Source: Armatimonadota bacterium (GTDB taxonomy: Bacteria > Armatimonadota > Zipacnadia > JAUWAU01). Taken from it: a stretch of DNA of 64,000 nt. The stretch spans positions 310,001 to 374,000 of the forward strand of contig JAUWAU010000001.1 of NCBI GenBank assembly GCA_030601885.1, written 5' to 3'. The translations under genes were made by a program, and so were the position numbers. Within the stretch, counting starts at the first letter, position 1, and every line of letters starts with the position of its first letter. Below the pieces are notes generated by a model that saw nothing but the letters and a program-made list of their open reading frames with translations, was not told where the DNA came from and did not search any database. Of this stretch, positions 23,424 to 31,694 are shown piece by piece.

Positions 23424-25361
23424 ATGCCGAAACCGAGGTTCGCCAACAGGGCAATGATCATCGGTCTGGACGCGCCGATTGTGCCCCGGCTGTATGAGTA
23501 TGCGATGAACGGCGACCTGCCGACGATCCGGAGCCTTATCGACCGAGGCGTCTTCGCGAAGAACTGCCTCGTGCCGTTTCCCACCATAACGCCGCCCAAC
23601 TGGACGACGATCGTCACGGGAGCCTGGCCCGGCACGCACGGCATTACCTGCTTCAACGTCCATGTGCCGGGGACGCCGCTGGATCAGACGCACCCGGGGT
23701 TCGACACGGCCGACTGCGACGCGGAGTACATCTGGAACGCCATTGCCAGGGCGGGCAAGCGGAGCGTTCTGGTGAACTACCCCAGCTCCTGGCCACCGAA
23801 GCTCGACAACGGCGTGCAGATCGGCGGCTTTGGCCTGAACCCGAACGAGTGGCGTCACGGCGGGCTCCCCATGCGGTGCGACATCGCCGACGACCAGGTG
23901 TTTAGCACCGACGACTACCCCGAGGGCACCACCATCGAGCTCGATGACGCGTCGGACTGGGCAAATGCCCCGGAGGGGAGTGCCCTTGAGGCGGAGCTGC
24001 CGCTGCAGTATCGCCGCGCCAATAAGCCGGTCGAGCCGGTTACGTGGCACATGCTCGTGGTGGATAGCTCGGGGCAGGGCTACGACACGGTGATCGTCGC
24101 CGAATCCAGGGACGCCGCCAACGCCATGGCGACGCTCAAGGTGGGGGAGTGGTCGGACATCCTTGACCGCGAGTTCCAGGTAGATGGCGGATCGCAGCGC
24201 GCGCGGTTCCGCATGAAGCTCATGGAGCTGAGCCCGGACGCCGATCAGTTTCGCCTGTACGTGACGGCATTGGGCGCGCTCGACGGGTGGGCATACCCCG
24301 ATGATGTCGCCGCGAAGGTGCGCTCTGACGAGGGCATCCCCCTGCCGCGTCCCGGCTATCATGCGCTGCTGATGGAATGGATCGACCCGGAAACGTGGCT
24401 GGAGCTCATCGAAATGGCCCACACATGGCTGGCGGATGCCACCACCTCCCTGCTGGCCAGCGAAGAGTGGGACCTGTACGCCACCCACATCCATACGCCC
24501 GATCACTGGTACCACACATACCCACGCGAGGTCGATCCGGCCACGGCCGAGAGCGACGAGCAAGCCGAGTACTACCAGGGGGTCGAGCGCAAGTTCTACC
24601 AGAGCATCGACCGGGCGTTGGCGAAGATCTTCGAATATGCCGACGACGAGACGCTCATCGTCATGACCTCTGACCACGGCGCGAAGGTGACGCTGCAGCC
24701 GTTCCCCGTGGCCGACGTCCTCGAAGAGGCCGGCCTGCTGGTCCACAAACCTGCGGCCGAGGGCGAGTCGAGCCAGGTGGACTGGTCGAAGACGAAGGCC
24801 ATCCAGCAGCGCTCCTGCTACGTGTACGTGAACGTGAAAGGCCGCGACCCCGACGGGATCGTGGAGCCCGGGGAGGAGTACGAGGCGGTCTGCGACCAGA
24901 TCATCGAGGCGCTCACCAGCTACAAAGATCCCGAGACGGGGAAGCCTGCTGTGGCGCTGGCACTGCGACGCGAAGACGCCCGCATCCTGGGCCTGTACGG
25001 GGAGCGCATTGGCGACGTCGTGTACGCCATAAACGCCGACTTCGGCGGCCAGCACGGCCCGCAGCTCCCGACGGCGAAATGGGGCATCGGCTCGCTCGAG
25101 GGGCTGTTCCTCATGGCCGGGCCGAACGTGAAGCAGGGCTGCCTGCTGGAGCGCACGGTCAATTTGCCCGACATTGTGCCCACGGTCTGCTACCTGTGCA
25201 ATTGGCCGGTGCCGGCGCACGCTGAGGGCGGCATCATCTACCAGGCCCTCGAAGACCCGAACGCGTTGCAGCAGGAGCGCGACAAGCTGGCGCGCAATTA
25301 CGGGCGCCTCAAGCGCGCCTATGAGTCCGACCGCGCACTAACCCACACGTATAACGAATAG
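23424..25361 (+). CDS. Alkaline phosphatase-superfamily phosphodiesterase/pyrophosphatase
   Basis: The 645-residue cytoplasmic protein is a type I phosphodiesterase/nucleotide pyrophosphatase-like member of the alkaline phosphatase superfamily. The first metal Asp is in IIGLDAPIVPRL, the Thr nucleophile in PPNWTTIVTGAWPGTHGI, further ligands in THIHTPDHWYH and MTSDHGAKVTL, and the last His in FGGQHGPQ. No signal peptide is visible. The ATG at 23424 has GGAGG 8 nt upstream. The coding region ends with TAG directly at a GTCAGTGG repeat. A smaller relative lies at 43969-45363. Substrate unknown; family members act on phosphate mono- and diesters, nucleotides or phosphonates. Confidence 0.87.
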   Translation: MPKPRFANRAMIIGLDAPIVPRLYEYAMNGDLPTIRSLIDRGVFAKNCLVPFPTITPPNWTTIVTGAWPGTHGITCFNVHVPGTPLDQTHPGFDTADCDAEYIWNAIARAGKRSVLVNYPSSWPPKLDNGVQIGGFGLNPNEWRHGGLPMRCDIADDQVFSTDDYPEGTTIELDDASDWANAPEGSALEAELPLQYRRANKPVEPVTWHMLVVDSSGQGYDTVIVAESRDAANAMATLKVGEWSDILDREFQVDGGSQRARFRMKLMELSPDADQFRLYVTALGALDGWAYPDDVAAKVRSDEGIPLPRPGYHALLMEWIDPETWLELIEMAHTWLADATTSLLASEEWDLYATHIHTPDHWYHTYPREVDPATAESDEQAEYYQGVERKFYQSIDRALAKIFEYADDETLIVMTSDHGAKVTLQPFPVADVLEEAGLLVHKPAAEGESSQVDWSKTKAIQQRSCYVYVNVKGRDPDGIVEPGEEYEAVCDQIIEALTSYKDPETGKPAVALALRREDARILGLYGERIGDVVYAINADFGGQHGPQLPTAKWGIGSLEGLFLMAGPNVKQGCLLERTVNLPDIVPTVCYLCNWPVPAHAEGGIIYQALEDPNALQQERDKLARNYGRLKRAYESDRALTHTYNE

Positions 25362-25390
25362 TGGTCAGTGGCCAGTTCATAGTTGTTAGT
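25360..25390. repeat. GTCAGTGG-type repeat at the phosphodiesterase stop codon
   Basis: AGTGGTCAGTGGCCAGTTC and AGTTGTTAGT overlap the TAG stop codon and lead into the convergent gap. A GTGCCACGGGTTGCTTGCC element follows at 25402. Confidence 0.6.
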
Positions 25391-25438
25391 TCTACGACCG
25401 GTGCCACGGGTTGCTTGCCGACTCATGCGCTTCACTCT

Positions 25439-26872
25439 CTACCGCCGGCCTTGGGGGGACACGGCGAAGTCGTCGGGGACCAGCGACCAAGTCTCGCCTC
25501 GGTCGGTCGAGTAGGCCAACACAGGATAGTACCACCCCTCCACCTTGCCCTCCGAGCGGTAGTTGAGGGTGAAGTAGCCGTAGTTGAGGAAGAGCCTGCC
25601 GCGCTGGTCCATGGACAGGTGGTTGCACATGCGGCAGTAGCCTTGCTCGGGGCTGTTGGCGACTCGGCGCGGCTGACTCCAGGTATCGTCCCGGGTTGTG
25701 TAGCTCAATCCCCGCCTCTCCGGCCCCATCTCGATGTTGTCGCGAAAGAACAGGTGCAGGCGATCGCGAAGGTCGCATACGAAGGAGAGGTGCGTCCCCT
25801 TCGTCACGCCGGGGATCGGCTCCAGGGACTCGAACGCCGATGTGTCGTCCGGCGAGGTCGAGCGCGTGTAGTAGACCTGGCTCACGTGTGCGCCGCAGAG
25901 GATGTGAATGTAGCCCTTCGAATCGAGCGCGACCGCCGGGAAGCCATGATCGTCCGCCGAGGGGCCGACGAAGGTCTTCTCCGACCATGAACCCGCCCTC
26001 TTATCGTACGTGCGCGCATACGTCTCATTGCCCCCCCGCTCGACACCGATATTGGTTTCATGCCAGGCGATGTGAATGCGGGAAGGCGTCGAGACGATTT
26101 GCGTGGTCACGTACATGCTCCCGATCGGGTTGCTCGAGGCGCAGTCGCTGAGCGTGCCGTGCTCCACGGCGACGATATGCCCGTTCACCTTGTTCAGGAT
26201 GTGATAGTAGAGGACACCCGGGTAATCGACGACGCGCTCCTCGGGCTTCTGGCCCTGGCGGCTGAGGCCGACGAGCATGGGCCAACCGATCGAGTTGTGC
26301 CCCGCGAAATGCTCCGTGGCAATCCTGTTGTAGGGCGCTGCATAGTCCGCCTCGATCGTATGCACCGAGAAGCTGTCGCCATGATCGGGTGAGGTCACCA
26401 GCGCCAGGGCGCAGCGGTCGTTGGCCCTCCGGTACTGGACGAGCAGGAACATCTCGTCAGTGTCGCGGATGAACTCCGGCTGCTTCGAATAGGCGACGAG
26501 AGAGCCCTCATCGCCGAAGTGCTGCCGGAGCAGCGCTTGGAGGTCGGCGAAGCGCCAAACGCCGTCTCGGAGGAACATGAGGCGCCCGTAGTGGCCGGGC
26601 ACGGTCGTCTGCGGGGGCTCAGCGCGGGCGAAAGGGTAGTCCACGACCATGTATGCTCGCCCCCGCGCGTCGAATGACGGCCGCCCGCCGGCACAGTAGG
26701 CCGGGCTGTAGCCGAGCTGCTCGTACTCGGGGTGATGGTACTTGGACGGCATCAGCGTTTCCCCGAGCAGATCCGCGCCGGCGCACGTGGCGCAGACGAG
26801 GCCGGCCAAGACAATGGCGATCCTCTGACCCCACAGCGCAAACGCTATCGGACCATGGAGTACATCCGCCAT
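25439..26872 (-). CDS. Secreted BNR/sialidase-like beta-propeller protein
   Basis: The 477-residue protein has an N-terminal signal peptide (hydrophobic core IAIVLAGLVCATCAGA) and then repeated beta-propeller blades with Asp-box-like motifs, for example SPDHGDSFSVH, YDKRAGSWSEK, YTTRDDTWSQP and STDRGETWSLV. This fits the BNR-4 neuraminidase-like family of exported glycan-acting or glycan-binding proteins. The catalytic Arg triad and Tyr of true sialidases cannot be assigned by eye. The start lies 20 bp after the stop of the alpha-mannosidase gene, so the two form an operon, suggesting a role with mannose-containing glycans. Confidence 0.8.
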   Translation of the reverse strand: MADVLHGPIAFALWGQRIAIVLAGLVCATCAGADLLGETLMPSKYHHPEYEQLGYSPAYCAGGRPSFDARGRAYMVVDYPFARAEPPQTTVPGHYGRLMFLRDGVWRFADLQALLRQHFGDEGSLVAYSKQPEFIRDTDEMFLLVQYRRANDRCALALVTSPDHGDSFSVHTIEADYAAPYNRIATEHFAGHNSIGWPMLVGLSRQGQKPEERVVDYPGVLYYHILNKVNGHIVAVEHGTLSDCASSNPIGSMYVTTQIVSTPSRIHIAWHETNIGVERGGNETYARTYDKRAGSWSEKTFVGPSADDHGFPAVALDSKGYIHILCGAHVSQVYYTRSTSPDDTSAFESLEPIPGVTKGTHLSFVCDLRDRLHLFFRDNIEMGPERRGLSYTTRDDTWSQPRRVANSPEQGYCRMCNHLSMDQRGRLFLNYGYFTLNYRSEGKVEGWYYPVLAYSTDRGETWSLVPDDFAVSPQGRR

Positions 26873-26892
26873 GCTTTCCTTCGGCCCCTCGG

Positions 26893-29523
26893 CTAGCGCT
26901 CGAGCGCGAGCTCCAGCGTTACGATCCGCTTCCGGCCTACTTGCAGCCGCACGGCGCCGTCGGAGCCGACCGACAGCTCCTCTTGGCGCTCCTCGTTCAG
27001 GTTCGTACGATAAGCGCGCTGGATGGGGAACAGCGACTGCACGACGCCGTGCGCGGGCGTGTCGAAGGGGTTATACACGCGCACGATCAAGCTATCATCT
27101 CGCTCGCACTTCTTCACGGCCGACAGCACCAGGCGCTCTGGCGTGACGGACAGAAAAGTCGTCTGCGCCGGCAGCCTTCCGCCATGCACGCCGGTTTGCA
27201 CGGCCTCGAGAGGCGCGTTGAACTTGCGCGCCTCGGCGTGGGCGCCGGAGGCCTCGAGAGCACCGGCGTGCGGGATGATGGCGTACTCGGCAGCGTGCCA
27301 CCCGTGGCACTGTGCCCCGGGCGTTGGGAAGACGCCCCAGTCGCCGATTTGCCCGACGCACCGCAGCAGAGTCAGGGCAATGGTGTTCCGGTCGTCGCGC
27401 AAGATCTCATACTCCGGCAATCCCCGGTTGGCTATGGTGAGGCCGTACTGCTCGCCCGAGACGTCCACGAACCGCTGCTGCGGCTGGCAGTTGGACGGGT
27501 TGGTCCAGTTCCGGTGCGGCACGATGCGGCGCCTGAGTATGTCGAACTGCCCGTCAGCCGAGGCGTGCTCGGATTCCACGTCCGTGGGAAACAGCACGCG
27601 CAGCCGGTGGTTGTTGTGCGTATTCTCAAAGATGGTGCGCACCTCGAGCCGCGGGCTGCCCTTCGGGAGCGTGAGCTGCGACGTCAGCGCCAGCGGACCT
27701 CCCCGGCGACGCACTTGGCGCCCGAGGTATTGGGGTAGGTCTATGGTGTGGTACACCTCGTAGCGGACGTACACCTCGTTCGCCGCCACAGGCTCGATCT
27801 CGACCATGCTCGGGTCGGGGAGGAGCACTTCGTCCTGCTCCGGCGCGCGGTACATGTACGCATCGCCGATGTCCATGCTGTCCTGGAATAGGTTCAGGCC
27901 CAGGAACCGGGCTGGGCCACTCAACTGCTCCACACCCAGCGTCCCGTCGGGCGCTATCTCGACGAGCATGGATTCATTCTCAAAGACGCGCATGCCGCGG
28001 ATTCGCTTCAGCTCCTCCTCCTCGCTCCAGTCCTCTTCCAGCTCCGCGGGGCTGACGTAGTAGACGGCGCAGCCGCACGGCGGCACGTTGGCGATGAAGG
28101 CGATTCTCACGCGGCGCCGCTTGAAGCTGCGGCGGAACTCCAGCTCCGGCAGCTCGTAGTCCCAGACGACCCCGAGGTCCTCCTCCAGAGCCGCCGGCGT
28201 TTCGTTGCCCTCGGCGTCCTCCACGAGCACCTCGTCGAACTCCTCGTCCTCCGGGAAGTCCACCTCGGCCACCACCATGTCCTGCCGGGCCACGTTGAGC
28301 GGATTGAAGACGACGAGGGCGGCGGCATCCTCGGGCGCGCCGGACGTATCAACCGCGTCGGCGATGGCCTTGCGGGCGTCGTGGGTAACCTGATCGGCGA
28401 TCTGCTGACACTTCAGGAAGCGCACGTCCATCTCCTGGTGCACGGCGTCGGTGCTGCAGCCGCAGATGCTGTCGTGTGGATGATTCTCCAGCAGGACCTT
28501 CCACGCGTGCCGGAGCATGTCGGATTCGTCGGCGCCCCCCAGCAGCCAGGCAAAGGCGCCGAAGGGCTCGGCCCACTGCTCCAGCCGAAGCTGGCACTGC
28601 CAGTTCGCCCGCTTCTGATGGAGCCGAGTGCTGAGCGTGTTCGCGAGCGTGCGCCACCCGTCGCTGTACTCGTGGCGCATCTCGCCCGACTTGACTTGCA
28701 GACGACTCACCTCCGCCTTGAGCCCCTCAATATGCGCCGTGATGCTGGAGTGGAGCACGCGGTCGTCCGCCAGGCTCTCATCCGCGGCGCGGATGGCCTC
28801 GGGCACATCGAGCTGCACGGGGATGTGGTCCGCCCCGTTCATCAGAAGCAGGTGCGATGTGGTGGCATACTTCGCGCACGCATCGCGGGCCTTGCGAACG
28901 AACTCCGCGGCCTCGTCCGGATCGGTCGGGATGGCCATGGCGTTGTTGTACCAGTTGGCGAGGAAGACGCCGAGCACCTCGGAGCCGTCCGGTGCCTGCC
29001 AGCGCAGCTCAGACTTGTAGCCCTGGGCCTCGGGATCGTCGGCACTGTCGGCCTCCTCGTCCCACCGATTGATGCCCCGGCCGAACACAGCCGTATCGAT
29101 GCCGAATCCCTGCAGGATCTGTGGCATCTGGGAGATGTGGCCGAAGGCGTCCGGAAGGTACCCAACCATGAGCGCCTCGCCGAAGAATTCGGCCACCCGC
29201 AGCCCTTGCATCAGGTTCCGAATCGTCGCCTCGCCGCTGGTGAGGAACTCGTCGTGCTGTACGTACCACGGGCCTACGGCCAGCTTGCCCGTTTCCACCG
29301 CGTCATGGAGCTGTCCCTGGTTCTGCGGGCGAATCTCCAGGTAGTCCGCCAGGATGATGCTCTGCCCATCGAGGTGGAAGTGCTTGAAATCAGGGTTGCG
29401 CTCGAAGGCATCGAGCAGCGTATCCAGCAGCCGCACCAGCCGCCGCCGGTGCCGCTCGAAGGGCATGTACCACTCGCGATCCCAATGCGTGTGCGAGACG
29501 ACGTGGATGGTGTAGTTGGGCAA
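26893..29523 (-). CDS. GH38 alpha-mannosidase
   Basis: Retaining alpha-mannosidase of glycoside hydrolase family 38, which trims alpha-mannosyl residues from glycans with a zinc-dependent mechanism. The 876-residue protein begins with the zinc motif VVSHTHWDREWY, followed by FHLDGQSIILADYLE, the nucleophile Asp in VGYLPDAFGHISQMPQIL, and the C-terminal beta domains. The absence of a signal peptide implies a cytoplasmic enzyme acting on imported oligosaccharides. The start codon is TTG with GGAGG 9 nt upstream. It heads an operon with the BNR protein. The upstream kilobase is repeat-rich and non-coding. Confidence 0.95.
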   Translation of the reverse strand: MPNYTIHVVSHTHWDREWYMPFERHRRRLVRLLDTLLDAFERNPDFKHFHLDGQSIILADYLEIRPQNQGQLHDAVETGKLAVGPWYVQHDEFLTSGEATIRNLMQGLRVAEFFGEALMVGYLPDAFGHISQMPQILQGFGIDTAVFGRGINRWDEEADSADDPEAQGYKSELRWQAPDGSEVLGVFLANWYNNAMAIPTDPDEAAEFVRKARDACAKYATTSHLLLMNGADHIPVQLDVPEAIRAADESLADDRVLHSSITAHIEGLKAEVSRLQVKSGEMRHEYSDGWRTLANTLSTRLHQKRANWQCQLRLEQWAEPFGAFAWLLGGADESDMLRHAWKVLLENHPHDSICGCSTDAVHQEMDVRFLKCQQIADQVTHDARKAIADAVDTSGAPEDAAALVVFNPLNVARQDMVVAEVDFPEDEEFDEVLVEDAEGNETPAALEEDLGVVWDYELPELEFRRSFKRRRVRIAFIANVPPCGCAVYYVSPAELEEDWSEEEELKRIRGMRVFENESMLVEIAPDGTLGVEQLSGPARFLGLNLFQDSMDIGDAYMYRAPEQDEVLLPDPSMVEIEPVAANEVYVRYEVYHTIDLPQYLGRQVRRRGGPLALTSQLTLPKGSPRLEVRTIFENTHNNHRLRVLFPTDVESEHASADGQFDILRRRIVPHRNWTNPSNCQPQQRFVDVSGEQYGLTIANRGLPEYEILRDDRNTIALTLLRCVGQIGDWGVFPTPGAQCHGWHAAEYAIIPHAGALEASGAHAEARKFNAPLEAVQTGVHGGRLPAQTTFLSVTPERLVLSAVKKCERDDSLIVRVYNPFDTPAHGVVQSLFPIQRAYRTNLNEERQEELSVGSDGAVRLQVGRKRIVTLELALER

Positions 29524-29536
29524 GTTGCCTGTCCTC

Positions 29537-29662
29537 CGAAACTACCCCGAAGATTTGGTCGTGTGCCTTTCTGTAGGCGAGTACCTGTGGCTCGCCACAG
29601 CCCCGTGTCAGCGCTCCCACGGGCTGTGCGCCAGCCCAGACAGCTTCATCGTTTCCGGGTGG
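29537..29662 (+). repeat. AACTACCCCGAAGAT element, copy 1
   Basis: Starts with CGAAACTACCCCGAAGATT and ends with CTTCATCGTTTCCGGGTGG. The middle contains a hairpin CTGTGG-CTCG-CCACAG. Same outer sequences as the copies at 29679 and (inverted) 36659. Confidence 0.65.
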
Positions 29663-29678
29663 CCCACCGGGCCATGGC

Positions 29679-29780
29679 GAACTACCCCGAAGATGTAGCC
29701 CTCCGCCTACCCTTTGTAGCCGGAGCGGCTCGCTCCGGTGGGTTACAGCCCATGCACATCTTCATCGTTTCCGGGTGTGG
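29679..29780 (+). repeat. AACTACCCCGAAGAT element, copy 2
   Basis: Starts GAACTACCCCGAAGATG, holds the hairpin CCGGAGCG-GCT-CGCTCCGG, ends CTTCATCGTTTCCGGGTGTGG's core. A shared ATGACGACTGCC follows, as it does beside the copy at 36659. Confidence 0.7.
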
Positions 29781-29977
29781 CTCCGCAACATGACGACTGC
29801 CCCGAGGATTTCGCCCTCCGGGCCGCGGTGGCGCGCCGCGCCTCGCCCGCTTCGTCCCTGCATCACGTATCTCCTGCAGGGCGGCACCCCGTATGGCGCG
29901 AGTTCGGCCGACAGAGGTGGCCGAAGGTGCGCGGGGGAAAGTCGGACGACCTGCGTGAGGAACAGGAGGCACAGCCG

Positions 29978-30274
29978 ATGACCCCGGCACTTGCCCTCAC
30001 TTTGGCCACGGGCCTGCTTCCCAGTGCCGAGCCCAGCCAACCGACGGAAACCATACAGCTCACGGTCCATCCGGCCCGAGAAGCGCGACTGGAGTCACAC
30101 CTACACTGTGAAGTTTCTTGCCGGCACCCCGACACCCTTGCCCTTATTGTAGCCGGTCACCTGTGGGCCGGCTGCCTTCGCCTCTGGCCTTCTTCTCCTT
30201 CCTCCTTCATGCTTTCTCCTTGCCTCTCTTGTGCCGCGCGGCGCATCGCCAAACAGGTCGATTCTCCTGCCTGA
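29978..30274 (+). pseudogene. Orphan 98-codon frame with signal-like start, possibly a truncated gene
   Basis: ATG at 29978 has a perfect AGGAGG 8 nt upstream and encodes MTPALALTLATGLLPSAEP, a plausible signal peptide, then TETIQLTVHPAREARLE. The ETIQLTVHPA stretch occurs near the mature N-terminus of exported proteins in planctomycete-like genomes (from memory). The rest is Cys/Ser-rich and low in information, and continues in a pyrimidine-rich stretch, as expected after a frameshift or deletion. Treated as a broken gene start. Confidence 0.35.
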
Positions 30275-30428
30275 GAGCCCTGTTTTCGCGACATTCGCTG
30301 ACAAGCGTACGTCGAGTTGACCATATATAATAGAGGGGCACGAAAAACGGACCACACTAACCGCTGGAGTGCCCCCGCGGGTGCAGAGGATGAGAAGGGC
30401 GTGAGAAATGGCCGAAATGGGTGACTGT

Positions 30429-30546
30429 GGGGCTGTTGAAAAACCGAGGCCACACGCCCTCTCGCGAAGGCGGAAGGCCGACCTACGCGGTGGGCGGCCG
30501 GTGGTCAGATGACGAGCCGCCGGGGCCGGGGTTTTTCAACAGTCCC
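30429..30546. mobile_element. MITE-like element with GGGRCTGTTGAAAAACC ends
   Basis: A 17-bp terminal inverted repeat, GGGGCTGTTGAAAAACC (30429-30445) and GGTTTTTCAACAGTCCC (30530-30546), one mismatch, encloses 84 bp without coding capacity. The ends resemble those of common insertion sequences (GGGACTGTTGAAAAA type). It lies five bases from the mqnC stop codon. No target duplication is certain. Confidence 0.6.
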
Positions 30547-30550
30547 ACTA

Positions 30551-31693
30551 TCAGCACTTTCTACTGATAACTGAATAGTACGTATCCCGCTGCTGTGGCT
30601 CGAAGCCGGCCGTGCGGATGAGCCGCACGATCTCCTCTTCCGGTAGGCGGTACGTGACGCCGGCCGCCGCCACGACGTTCTCCTCGATCATCGTGCTGCC
30701 CATGTCGTTGGCGCCGAAGCGCAGCGCCACCTGGGCCAGCTTCCCGCCCTGCGTGACCCACGAGGCCTGGATGTTGTCGATGTTGTCCAGGGCCAGGCGC
30801 GAGATGGCGAGGACGCGAAGGTAGCTGAAGCCGCCGGCCGCCGGGAGCGCAGGCATCCTTGCCTGCAATGCCGTAACGACGCCGTCTGCAGGCTGGAAGC
30901 CTGCGCTCCCAGGTTTGCAGGCAGGGATGCCTGCGCTCCCGGCGGCTGTTCTGCCCAGCTCGGTGTTCTCCGGCTGAAACGTCCAGGGGATGAACGCGGT
31001 GAAGCCCCCGGTCTCGTCCTGCAGATCGCGCACGGCCAGCAGGTGCTCGGCGATGTCCTCCGGCGTCTCCACGTGCCCGAACATCATCGTCGCCGTCGTG
31101 CGCATCCCCATCGTGTGCGCGGTGCGCATCACGTCGAGCCATTCGGCCTTGGTGCACTTGTGTGGGCTGATGCGCTGCCGCACCCGGTCCGAGAGTATCT
31201 CAGCGCCACCGCCGGGGATGGTGTCAAGGCCCGCCTCGCGCAGCCTCTCGAGGCACTCGGGCACGGATAGACCAGCGATACGGGCGATGTGCACAATCTC
31301 CGGCGGCGAGAAGCCGTGTATGTGGATGGGATACGTTTTGATGAAGCGCAGCATGTCCACGTAGAAGCTGAGGGGCAGGCTTGGGTGTAGCCCGCCCTGG
31401 AGCAGCACCTGCGTGGCGCCGAGGGCCAGGGCCTCCTCGATCTTCGCGCCCAGCTCCTCGTGCGAGAGTACGTAGGCGTCCTCGGCTCCCTCGGAGCGGC
31501 TGAAGGCGCAGAACTGGCACCCGGAGACGCACACGTTCGTGTAGTTGATGTTTCGGTCGATGATGTAGGTGACGATGTCCTCCGGGTGCAGCCGCTGGCG
31601 GACGGCGTCGGCGGCCGTGCCGACGCCCAGCAGGTCATTGGACCTGAGCAACTCGACGATGTCGTCCTTCTCTAACCGGCTGCCGTCAGGCAT
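30551..31693 (-). CDS. mqnC: Cyclic dehypoxanthinyl futalosine synthase (futalosine menaquinone pathway)
   Basis: Radical-SAM enzyme that cyclises dehypoxanthinyl futalosine in the alternative menaquinone pathway. The 380-residue protein shows INYTNVCVSGCQFCAFSR with the CxxxCxxC cluster ligands, LLQGGLHPSLPLSFY, HIHGFSPPEI, PGGGAEILSDRVR, TTATMMFGHVETPEDI and QASWVTQGGKLAQVAL, which separate MqnC from MqnE. Start at 31693 lies one base after the mqnA stop (TGAGATG). About 30 residues between NTELGRT and FSYLRVLAISRL (AGSAGIPACKPGSAGFQPAD and following) come from a palindromic repeat inserted in frame. Last gene of a five-gene operon. Confidence 0.95.
   Translation of the reverse strand: MPDGSRLEKDDIVELLRSNDLLGVGTAADAVRQRLHPEDIVTYIIDRNINYTNVCVSGCQFCAFSRSEGAEDAYVLSHEELGAKIEEALALGATQVLLQGGLHPSLPLSFYVDMLRFIKTYPIHIHGFSPPEIVHIARIAGLSVPECLERLREAGLDTIPGGGAEILSDRVRQRISPHKCTKAEWLDVMRTAHTMGMRTTATMMFGHVETPEDIAEHLLAVRDLQDETGGFTAFIPWTFQPENTELGRTAAGSAGIPACKPGSAGFQPADGVVTALQARMPALPAAGGFSYLRVLAISRLALDNIDNIQASWVTQGGKLAQVALRFGANDMGSTMIEENVVAAAGVTYRLPEEEIVRLIRTAGFEPQQRDTYYSVISRKC
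30842..30941. repeat. Compound palindromic repeat inserted in mqnC
   Basis: 26-bp outer arms (30842-30867 and 30916-30941, beginning CGGGAGCGCAGGCATCC) match as an inverted repeat with one mismatch. Between them lies a second hairpin GCAGGCT-GGA-AGCCTGC. The whole unit is in frame, without stop codons, and is translated as SAGIPACKPGSAGFQPAD. Confidence 0.8.
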
Positions 31694-31694
31694 C

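Larger units (their letters stand above)
29524..30550. other. Repeat-rich intergenic kilobase
   Basis: Holds two copies of a ~100-bp palindromic element (29537-29662, 29679-29780), part of a third near 29785, a short orphan reading frame with a strong ribosome site (29978), a pyrimidine-rich stretch (30180-30230), an A+T-rich TATATAAT patch at 30324-30331, and a MITE-like element (30429-30546). No intact conserved gene is visible. Confidence 0.6.

Noticed and set aside
23394-25220. 608-codon open frame on the minus strand opposite the phosphodiesterase gene
   Set aside because: Antisense shadow of a high-GC gene; low-complexity composition, no ribosome site and no family motif, while the plus strand carries clear catalytic motifs.
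134-25390. GTCAGTGG repeat blocks as possible CRISPR arrays
   Set aside because: Units are 8-10 bp, degenerate, without constant-length spacers, and no cas gene is present.
30324-30331. TATATAAT patch as a promoter
   Set aside because: The nearest -35-like box (CTGACA at 30298-30303) is too far (20-22 bp), and no gene follows on the plus strand.
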